A stretch of 64,000 nucleotides of DNA from Rugamonas violacea (GTDB lineage Bacteria; Pseudomonadota; Gammaproteobacteria; Burkholderiales; Burkholderiaceae_D): the NCBI RefSeq assembly GCF_016461825.1, contig NZ_JAEMNU010000118.1:16540-80539 (forward strand), given 5' to 3'. Numbering within the stretch: position 1 is the first letter of the stretch; the number at the start of each line of letters is the position of its first letter. Position numbers and translations under genes: made by a program. This document shows positions 57,898-64,000 of the stretch, in pieces. The notes under the pieces were generated by a model. That model searched no databases, was not told the DNA's origin, and saw nothing but the letters and a program-made list of their open reading frames with translations.

Positions 57898-59500
57898 AGC
57901 GCTCTCCCGCCGCGATCACCTGCAGCACCGAATGTTCGTCCAGTTCGCCGCGACGGAATTCGCCGCTGGCCTTGCGGTCGCGCAGCACCAGCATGCGGTC
58001 GCTATACCGCAGCACCTCGCTCAGCTCCGACGAAATGAACAGGATCGACATGCCCTTGCGGCACAGCGCGCCCACATAATCCATGATCTCCTGCTTGGCG
58101 CGCACGTCGATGCCACGGGTCGGCTCGTCGAGTATCAGCATGCGCGGCGCGGTGGCCAGCCAGCGCGCCAGCAACACCTTCTGCTGGTTACCGCCGGACA
58201 GGGTGCCGATCGGCGTCTCGATGCCGGCCGTCTTGATGCCCAGCGAGCGCACGTACTCCTCGGCCAGTGCCTGCTGATGGCGCATCGGAATGGCGCGCAG
58301 CAGCCCGCCGCGCGCCTGCAAGGCCAGGATGATGTTCTCGCGCACCGACAGCTCCAACACCGCGCCCTCGTGTTTGCGGTCCTCCGAGCAGAAGCCGATG
58401 CCGGCGGCGATGGCGTCGCGCGGCGCGGCGATGCTGCACACCTTGCCGTCAATGGCGATGGCGCCGCTGTCGGCCTTGTCGGCGCCGAACAGCAGCCGCG
58501 CCGTCTCGGTGCGGCCGGAGCCGAGCAGGCCGCACAGGCCGAGCAGCTCGCCGGAATGGATGTCCAGATCGAGCGGCGCCAGCGCGCCCTTGCGACCAAG
58601 GCCGCGCGCCAGCAAAAAGGCCGGCTGTGGCGCCGGCGCCCGCAGCCGCGCCGGCAGGCCGGCGTCGAGCGCCGTGTCGAACTGCGCGCCGGACTGCGCG
58701 CCGGGCCGCGCCGCGTCTGCGCCATGGCCGTCCGCCGCGCCGACCATCTTGTTGACCAACGCCAGCCGCGACAGCTCGGCGCAGTTGTACTCCCCTTCCC
58801 GCTCGCCGTTGCGCATCACCGTGATGCGGTCGGAAATCGCGTAGGTCTGGTCGAGGAAATGGGTGACGAACAGGATCGCCATGCCGTCGGCGCGCAGTTG
58901 GCGCAGCACGCCGAACAACAACGCCACCTCGTTCTCGTCCAGGCTGGAGGTCGGCTCGTCGAGCACCAGCACCCGGGCCCGCACATTGAGCGCGCGCGAG
59001 ATCGCCACCATCTGCTGGATCGCCAGCGGATAGCGCGCCAACGGCGCCGCCACGTCGATGCGGATGCCCATGCGCTCCAGCAGCGCGGCGGCCTGTAATC
59101 GCATGCTGTGCCAGTCGATGCGGCCGAAGCGGCGCGGATAGCGGCCGATGAAGATGTTCTCCGCCACCGACAGATTGGGGCACAGGTTGACCTCCTGGTA
59201 GACCGTGCTGATGCCCAGGCGCTGGGCGTCCAGCGTTGACGACGGCCGGATGGCCGCGCCATCGAGCAGGATCTGGCCCCGCTCCGGCGTATAGACGCCG
59301 GTCAGCACCTTGATCAGCGTCGACTTGCCGGCGCCGTTCTGCCCCATCAGCGTGTGCACCTCGCCGGGGAATAGACGCAGGCCGACCTCGCTGAGCGCCT
59401 TCACGCCCGGGAACTGCTTACAGATGCCGCGCAACTCCAGCACCGGCGCGGCTTGCGGCGCGGTCGGCGTGGAGCCAGCGGCGTGCGCTGGAGTGTTCAT
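57890..59500 (-). CDS. ytfR: Sugar ABC importer ATPase, two ABC domains (YtfR-like)
   Basis: A 536-aa double ATPase of the RbsA/MglA type. The first half has GQNGAGKST, Q-loop VYQEVNLCPNLSVAENI, a reduced signature (YPLAIQQMVAISRAL) and VLVLDEPTSSLDENE; the second has GLLGSGRTET, LSGGNQQKVLLARWL and LILDEPTRGIDVRAK. The degenerate first signature is normal for this family. A Gly/Ala-rich linker near residue 255 (ADGHGADAARPGAQSGAQ) joins them. It lies between ytfQ and ytfT. Confidence 0.94.
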   Translation of the reverse strand: MNTPAHAAGSTPTAPQAAPVLELRGICKQFPGVKALSEVGLRLFPGEVHTLMGQNGAGKSTLIKVLTGVYTPERGQILLDGAAIRPSSTLDAQRLGISTVYQEVNLCPNLSVAENIFIGRYPRRFGRIDWHSMRLQAAALLERMGIRIDVAAPLARYPLAIQQMVAISRALNVRARVLVLDEPTSSLDENEVALLFGVLRQLRADGMAILFVTHFLDQTYAISDRITVMRNGEREGEYNCAELSRLALVNKMVGAADGHGADAARPGAQSGAQFDTALDAGLPARLRAPAPQPAFLLARGLGRKGALAPLDLDIHSGELLGLCGLLGSGRTETARLLFGADKADSGAIAIDGKVCSIAAPRDAIAAGIGFCSEDRKHEGAVLELSVRENIILALQARGGLLRAIPMRHQQALAEEYVRSLGIKTAGIETPIGTLSGGNQQKVLLARWLATAPRMLILDEPTRGIDVRAKQEIMDYVGALCRKGMSILFISSELSEVLRYSDRMLVLRDRKASGEFRRGELDEHSVLQVIAAGERCA

Positions 59501-59521
59501 GGTTCAGTTCAGCGCTTCAGC

Positions 59522-60493
59522 TCAGTACTTCCGGTTCGGGAATTCCTTCGCCGCCACCTCGGCCGGGAACACCCCCTCGACCGTGGTGATCCGCTTCGGC
59601 ACCGGCTTGCCGGCCACCACGTCGCGGGCGATCTGCATCAACTGCGGGCCGAGCAGCGGGCTGCATTCCACCGTCACGTTGAGCTTCCCGGCGATCATCG
59701 CCTCGAAGGCGCCCTTGACGCCGTCGATCGAAATCACCACGATGTCGGTGCCCGGTTTGAGGCCGGCCTCCTCGATCGCCTGAATCGCGCCGATCGCCAT
59801 ATCGTCGTTGTGCGCGTACAGCACGTTGATCTTCTTGCCCTCGGCCTTGAGGAAGGCCTCCATCACTTCCTTGCCCTTGGCGCGGGTGAAGTCGCCGGTC
59901 TGCGAGCGGATCACCCTCAATTTGGAGTTAGTGCCGATGACCTCCTCGAAGCCCTTCTTGCGGTCGATGGCCGGCGCCGAGCCGACCGTGCCTTGCAGCT
60001 CGACGATGTTGAGGGTGGCGTCCGGCGTCTTGGCGGCGCGCTCCAACAGCCACTTGCCGGCGCGGCGGCCCTCTTCGACGAAGTCCGAGCCGATGAAGGT
60101 GACATACAACGAGGTGTCGCTGACGTTGACGGCGCGGTCGGTCAGCACCACCGGAATCTTTGCCGCCTTGGCCTCGCGCAGCACCGTGTCCCAGCCCGAT
60201 TCAACCACCGGCGAGAAGGCGATCACGTCGACCTTCTGCGCGATGAAGGAGCGGATCGCCTTGACCTGGTTCTCCTGCTTCTGCTGCGCGTCGGCGAACT
60301 TCAAGGTGACGCCGTCCTTCTTGGCCGCCTCCTTGATCGACACGGTGTTCGCGGTGCGCCATTCGCTCTCGGCGCCGACCTGGGAAAAACCGATCACCAG
60401 CGGCTTGGCGGCGAAGGCCGGCAGGCTGGCGCCCACGGTGGCGAGGGCGGCCAAAGCGGCGGCGGCGAGCACGGTTCTGCGGTGGATAGTCAT
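59522..60493 (-). CDS. ytfQ: Sugar ABC importer periplasmic binding protein (YtfQ-like)
   Basis: A 323-aa receptor of the ribose-binding-protein family. Signal peptide MTIHRRTVLAAAALAALATVGASLPAFA, then KPLVIGFSQVGAESEWRTANTVSIKEAA, which is the YtfQ-type start. Further blocks: SFIAQKVDVIAFSPVVESGWD, VLTDRAVNV, and NVLYAHNDDMAIGAIQAIEEAG. CGGAGACAGAC precedes the ATG. E. coli YtfQ binds galactofuranose; related receptors bind L-arabinofuranose. It is the first gene of the importer and follows its own control region. Confidence 0.94.
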   Translation of the reverse strand: MTIHRRTVLAAAALAALATVGASLPAFAAKPLVIGFSQVGAESEWRTANTVSIKEAAKKDGVTLKFADAQQKQENQVKAIRSFIAQKVDVIAFSPVVESGWDTVLREAKAAKIPVVLTDRAVNVSDTSLYVTFIGSDFVEEGRRAGKWLLERAAKTPDATLNIVELQGTVGSAPAIDRKKGFEEVIGTNSKLRVIRSQTGDFTRAKGKEVMEAFLKAEGKKINVLYAHNDDMAIGAIQAIEEAGLKPGTDIVVISIDGVKGAFEAMIAGKLNVTVECSPLLGPQLMQIARDVVAGKPVPKRITTVEGVFPAEVAAKEFPNRKY

Positions 60494-60625
60494 GTCTGTC
60501 TCCGTTGGGATTGTTTTCCATGGCCGCCGTGCGGGATCGCCCGGCCGGCCTCTCGGCCTGTATCGGCCGTCTTGGTGAAACAATGGTAAGAGAAAGACAA
60601 ATATCTATCCAATCACATTTTTAGC

Positions 60626-60650
60626 ATATTCGATATCGTTTTTAATATCA
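60626..60650. promoter_or_regulatory. AT-rich operator-like region before ytfQ
   Basis: ATATTCGATATCG followed by TTTTTAATATC resembles the LysR dyad near 55.8 kb (shared TTCGATAT) and stands out from the GC-rich surroundings. It lies between the SDR stop and ytfQ. Confidence 0.45.
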
Positions 60651-60662
60651 CCTGCGCGCGAT

Positions 60663-61430
60663 CTACACCCAGCCGGCATCGACGATGAACTCCTGCGCCG
60701 TGCACATGGCGCCGTCGTCCGAGGCGAGGAACATCACCATCGAGGCGATATGCTGCGGCATCAGCTTGGTCGGCAGGCACTGGTTCTCCTTGATCGCCAC
60801 CTCGGCCGCCGCGTCGACCCACAAGTCGATCTGGCGCTGCGTCATGACCCAGCCCGGCGTGACCGTGTTGACGCGGATGCCGTGGGCGCCGAACTCGCGC
60901 GCCAGGCCGCGCGTCAAGCCGACCACGGCGGCCTTCGAGGTGGCGTACACCGGATAGCCGGCGCTCTTGGTGTGCCAGGAGATCGAGCTGACGTTGACGA
61001 TGGCGCCGCCGCCGCGCCGCTTCATCCCCTCCAGCACCGCCTGGCAGGTGAAGAACATCGGCCGCTGGTTGATGGCGACCCGCTCGTTCCAGTACGCCAG
61101 CGTGACCTCCTCGGTCTGGTGGCGCTGGTCGTTGGCGGCGTTGTTGACGAGGATGTCGAAGTCACCGATCTCGCCGGCCAGCTCGGCCATCGTCGCTTGC
61201 AGCGCCGGGATGTCGGTGATGTCGCAGCGGCGGAAGCGAGGCGGCGGATGGCCGGCGTCGGCCAGGCGGCGGCACAGGGCCTCGCTGGCCTGCTCGACGA
61301 TGTCGACGAAGGCCACCTGCGCGCCCTGGGCGGCGAACGAGGCCACCAGCGCCTCGCCGATGCCGCTGCCGCCGCCGGTGATGAATACGCGCTTGCCGCG
61401 CAAGCTGGCGAATGTGGCTAATTGGGTCAT
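60663..61430 (-). CDS. Short-chain dehydrogenase, probable sugar 1-dehydrogenase
   Basis: A 255-aa classical SDR. NAD(P) motif TGGGSGIGEAL, NNAAN-type motif ILVNNAAND, catalytic Ser in VNVSSIS and YPVYATSKAA with the YxxxK pair. Close relatives of this size in similar loci oxidise L-arabinose or D-galactose to the lactone. It lies between the aldehyde dehydrogenase and the YtfQ importer. The substrate is inferred from the locus. Confidence 0.88.
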   Translation of the reverse strand: MTQLATFASLRGKRVFITGGGSGIGEALVASFAAQGAQVAFVDIVEQASEALCRRLADAGHPPPRFRRCDITDIPALQATMAELAGEIGDFDILVNNAANDQRHQTEEVTLAYWNERVAINQRPMFFTCQAVLEGMKRRGGGAIVNVSSISWHTKSAGYPVYATSKAAVVGLTRGLAREFGAHGIRVNTVTPGWVMTQRQIDLWVDAAAEVAIKENQCLPTKLMPQHIASMVMFLASDDGAMCTAQEFIVDAGWV

Positions 61431-61479
61431 ACGGTCTCCGAATTGTTATGGGTGTTTAGTTGAGGCGCCGGCGGCGCTC

Positions 61480-61558
61480 AAACCACCCAAAGGCGTAGGA
61501 CCGGGGTCAGACCCCGCGGGGTCTGACCCCAGCTCCACGCCTGTGGGTTTGCTTGAGC
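61480..61558. repeat. Dispersed hairpin repeat, family B copy 3 (between two catabolic genes)
   Basis: Inner arms GGGGTCAGACCCC (61503-61515) and its complement with one change (61518-61530), loop GC. Outer flanks ACCCAAAGGCGT and ACGCCTGTGGGT form a second stem. It lies between the aldehyde dehydrogenase and the SDR, in the same operon direction. Confidence 0.9.
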
Positions 61559-61585
61559 TAGCGGCATGCCGGCGCCCGCGTCGGC

Positions 61586-63157
61586 CTACTGGCGGGTCAG
61601 CTCGCCGTCGACCCGGCGCCACGATCCCGCCAGCTTATCATCCCGCAGCACGGCCGGCAGCAGGGCCTGGGGCAGGTTCTGATAGCTCACCGGACGCAGG
61701 AAACGGGCGATGGCGGTGGTGCCGACCGAGGTGCTGCGGCCGTCCGAGGTGGACGGGAACGGGCCGCCGTGCACCATCGCGCTGGCCACCTCGACGCCGG
61801 TGGGGAAGCCGTTGGCCAGGATGCGGCCGACCTTGCGCTCCAACACCGGCAGCAACTGGCGCGCCGCGTCGTAGTCGCCCGGCTCCAGCTGCAAGGTGGC
61901 GGTCAACTGCCCTTCCAGGCTGTCGGCCACCTGGCGCAACTCGGCCAGGTCGCGGCAGGCGACCACCAGCGCGGCCGGCCCGAACACCTCGTCGGCCAGC
62001 TCGCGGCGCGCCAGGAAGGCCGCGCCGCTGGTGGCGAACAGCGCGGGCGCGCCCTTGCCGCCCTGCTGCGGCGCCAGCGCCAGCGTGGCCACGTCGGCGT
62101 GGTCGGCCAGCTTGTGCACGCCGCCGAGGAAGTTTTCGGCGATGCCGGGGCTGAGCATGGTGCCGGCCGCAACGCCCTCCAACGCCTGCGCGGCGGCCCG
62201 CTTGAAGCGCTCCAGGTCCGCCCCGTCCAGCGCCAGCAGCAGGCCGGGATTTGTGCACATCTGGCCGACGCCAAGGGTCAGCGAGACGGCGAAGCCGGCG
62301 GCGATCTCCTCGGCGCGCGCCGCCAGCGCGTGCGGCAGCAGGAAGACCGGATTGATGCTGCTCATTTCGGCGTAGACCGGAATCGGCTGCGGCCGCGCCG
62401 CCGCCACCGCCATCAGCGCCAAGCCACCGCTGCGCGAGCCGGTGAAGCCAACCGCCTGGATGGCCGGATGGGCCACCAGCGCCTGACCGATGCCGTTGCC
62501 GCTGCCGGTCAACAGCGCGAACACGCCGGCCGGCATGCCGCACAGCGCCGCCGCCTTGACGATGGCGCGGCCGACCAGCTCGGAGGTGCCGGGATGGGCC
62601 GAGTGGGCCTTGAGCACCACCGGACAGCCGGCCGCCAGCGCCGAGGCGGTGTCGCCGCCGGCCACCGAGAAGGCCAGCGGGAAGTTACTGGCGGCGAAAA
62701 CCGCCACCGGCCCCAGGCCGATCATGCGCATGCGCAGATCGGCACGCGGCGGCTGGCGCTCCGGTAGCGCCGGGTCGACGCGCAAATCGCTCCACGAGCC
62801 CTCGCGCAGCAGCTGGGCGAACAGCTTGAGCTGGCCCACGCTGCGGGCGCGCTCACCCTCGACGCGGGCGCGCGGCAGGCCGCTCTCGGCCATCACCCGC
62901 TCGACCAGCGCATCGCCCAATTCCATGAGCTGCCGGCCGATGGTGTCGAGGAAGACGGCGCGCTGCTCGTCGCTGGTGGCGCGGTAGGCGTCGAAGGCGG
63001 CGCCGGCCAAGTCGCAGGCCAGCTCGATCTGCGCCGGGCCGACGGTGTGGAACTCCGGCTCCAGGTATTGCAGCGTGGCCGGGTTGAAGGCGCGCAGGCC
63101 GCCCTCGCTGCCTTTGACGGCCAGGCCGCCGATCAGGGCTTCGCCGGTGATCATCAT
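61586..63157 (-). CDS. 2,5-dioxovalerate (alpha-ketoglutaric semialdehyde) dehydrogenase, probable
   Basis: A 523-aa aldehyde dehydrogenase of the KGSADH type. FAASNFPLAFSVAGGDTASALAAG and VVLKAHSAHPGTSELV are the typical cofactor region; the Glu is in PVYAEMSSINPVFL and the catalytic Cys in GVGQMCTNPGLLLAL. The start ATGATGATCACC overlaps the GguC stop by ATGA, although the frame is open upstream. In oxidative pentose pathways this enzyme makes 2-oxoglutarate, fitting the neighbouring dehydratase. Confidence 0.92.
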   Translation of the reverse strand: MMITGEALIGGLAVKGSEGGLRAFNPATLQYLEPEFHTVGPAQIELACDLAGAAFDAYRATSDEQRAVFLDTIGRQLMELGDALVERVMAESGLPRARVEGERARSVGQLKLFAQLLREGSWSDLRVDPALPERQPPRADLRMRMIGLGPVAVFAASNFPLAFSVAGGDTASALAAGCPVVLKAHSAHPGTSELVGRAIVKAAALCGMPAGVFALLTGSGNGIGQALVAHPAIQAVGFTGSRSGGLALMAVAAARPQPIPVYAEMSSINPVFLLPHALAARAEEIAAGFAVSLTLGVGQMCTNPGLLLALDGADLERFKRAAAQALEGVAAGTMLSPGIAENFLGGVHKLADHADVATLALAPQQGGKGAPALFATSGAAFLARRELADEVFGPAALVVACRDLAELRQVADSLEGQLTATLQLEPGDYDAARQLLPVLERKVGRILANGFPTGVEVASAMVHGGPFPSTSDGRSTSVGTTAIARFLRPVSYQNLPQALLPAVLRDDKLAGSWRRVDGELTRQ

Positions 63158-64000
63158 AAGGTCTTCACTTTCGCCACCTCGGTGGCATACACGGCCAGCG
63201 TGTTGCGCAGCGCAGGGCCGAACTGCGGCGCCTCGATCTCGAAGGTCTCGCCGGCCTGGACCACGATGTTGTCGGCCACGCTCAAGGTGGCGGTGCCGAA
63301 AAAGTGGATATGCACGTCGCCGGCGCGGCGGAACAGCGGGTACTTGAAGTGGTGGTGCTCCAGGTTGGCGATGGTGTGCGACATGTTCTGCTCGCCGCTG
63401 AAGAAGACCTTCTGCCAACGCACCTCGCCCTGCGCGTCGATGATGCGCGACACGCCTTCGACGCTGGCCGGCGCCTCGCCGACCAGCAGCGCCGGCCCCA
63501 GGCCACAGGCGCGCAGCTTGGAGTGCGCCAGGTAGAGGTAGTTCTGCCGCTCGGTGACATGGTCGGAGAACTCGTTGCCGATGGCGTAGCCGACGCGGTA
63601 GGGTTGGCCGTCGTCGCCGATCACGTACAGGCCGGCCAGTTCCGGCTCCTCGCCGCCGTCGAGGGCGAAGTCGGGCATGTGCAAGGCCTGGCCGCTGGCG
63701 GCGACGATGGAACCGTCGCCCTTGTAGAACCATTCCGGCTGCACGCCGGCGCTGCCCGGCGCGGGCTTGCCGCCCTCGACGCCGAGACGGAACATCTTCA
63801 TGCTGTCGCTCAGGTTCTCGACCGCGCCGCCGATTTTTTTATGCATGGCGTCGCGCGTGTCGGCGCTGCCCAGGTGGGTCAGGCCGGTGCCGGTGACGAA
63901 GCAGTGGGCGTCGTCCTCGTGGTCGAGCGGTGGCAGCAGGCGGCCGGCGGCGGCGATGTCGGCGTAGGACAGCAAGCTGGCGCCGGCCGCCGCGCCGGCT
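63154..64000 (-). CDS. gguC: GguC/AraD1 family protein (2-keto-3-deoxy-L-arabonate dehydratase-like), 5-prime end outside the window
   Basis: The last 280 or so residues of a fumarylacetoacetate-hydrolase-fold protein. Visible blocks are CFVTGTGLTHLGSADTRDAMH, VQPEWFYKGDGSIVAASG, GYAIGNEFSDHVTERQNYLYLAHSKLRACGLGPALLVG and FKYPLFRRAGDVHIHFFGTATLSVADN, typical of AraD1/GguC. The true start lies beyond 64000; a TTG at 63975 is not a credible start. It overlaps the aldehyde dehydrogenase by ATGA. AraD1 dehydrates L-2-keto-3-deoxyarabonate. Confidence 0.88.
   Translation of the reverse strand, partial: AGAAAGASLLSYADIAAAGRLLPPLDHEDDAHCFVTGTGLTHLGSADTRDAMHKKIGGAVENLSDSMKMFRLGVEGGKPAPGSAGVQPEWFYKGDGSIVAASGQALHMPDFALDGGEEPELAGLYVIGDDGQPYRVGYAIGNEFSDHVTERQNYLYLAHSKLRACGLGPALLVGEAPASVEGVSRIIDAQGEVRWQKVFFSGEQNMSHTIANLEHHHFKYPLFRRAGDVHIHFFGTATLSVADNIVVQAGETFEIEAPQFGPALRNTLAVYATEVAKVKTL

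Overview
The window comes from a chromosome of very high GC content. Gene content and protein style point to a betaproteobacterium of the Oxalobacteraceae (Massilia/Duganella/Janthinobacterium group): an mdc malonate decarboxylase operon, a phasin, a Gram-negative porin of Burkholderiales type, a TonB receptor, TrxC, many c-di-GMP genes and dense short-gap operons. This placement is an inference from content; there is no rRNA to confirm it. About 60 protein genes and one tRNA (Gly, GCC) are supported. Coding density is high, and most start sites are fixed by a ribosome binding site or by 4-base ATGA overlaps.

Region by region. 1-3.1 kb: tail of a membrane protein, a small unknown, an AhpD-like peroxidase divergent from a MocR regulator, and NsrR. 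3.3-13.3 kb: a GntR/FCD regulator divergent from a ten-gene malonate unit, in which a three-part TRAP transporter leads into mdcA-C-D-E-G-B-H. 13.3-16.6 kb: a convergent pair, periplasmic binding protein plus TonB receptor, touching mdcH through a shared CTAG stop. 16.9-28.5 kb: trxC, a secreted unknown, an alpha/beta hydrolase, a phasin, an ABC-2 exporter, an orphan flagellar-rod-like protein, an acyl-CoA ligase, a class I amidotransferase, an S1/P1 nuclease fused to a PAP2 phosphatase, and a DUF2867 protein. 28.5-32.7 kb: a thiol/aldehyde stress group (YbdK ligase plus Kef-like antiporter, FghA, DJ-1/PfpI). 32.9-36 kb: cheV, tRNA-Gly, NhaP-like antiporter. 36-42.2 kb: secreted CYTH-like protein, then a porin in one operon with a complete ABC importer, preceded by a terminator-like hairpin in the leader. 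42.5-46.8 kb: LytS/LytTR two-component pair, acyltransferase-3, GAF-GGDEF. 46.9-53.6 kb: penicillin-acylase family protein, Uma2 protein, GAF plus receiver-like pair, and a PAS-GGDEF-EAL protein behind a perfect FNR/Anr box. 53.6-54.7 kb: a visibly lower-GC two-gene module (RusA-like resolvase plus a nuclease-like/HEPN-like protein). 54.8-64 kb: a LysR regulator and a minus-strand sugar locus (GguC/AraD1, ketoglutarate-semialdehyde dehydrogenase, SDR, YtfQ-R-T-YjfF importer), which reads as uptake and oxidative degradation of a pentose such as L-arabinose or a related furanose.

Two dispersed inverted-repeat families run through the window, both bounded by GGGGTCAG and CTGACCCC. Family A has three copies (3.1, 39.4 and 42.2 kb) and family B three (8.7, 44.3 and 61.5 kb). 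All B copies and one A copy lie between same-strand neighbours that would otherwise look like one operon. The strongest candidates for something new are the RusA/HEPN-like module, the nuclease-phosphatase fusion, the repeat families, and the porin leader hairpin.
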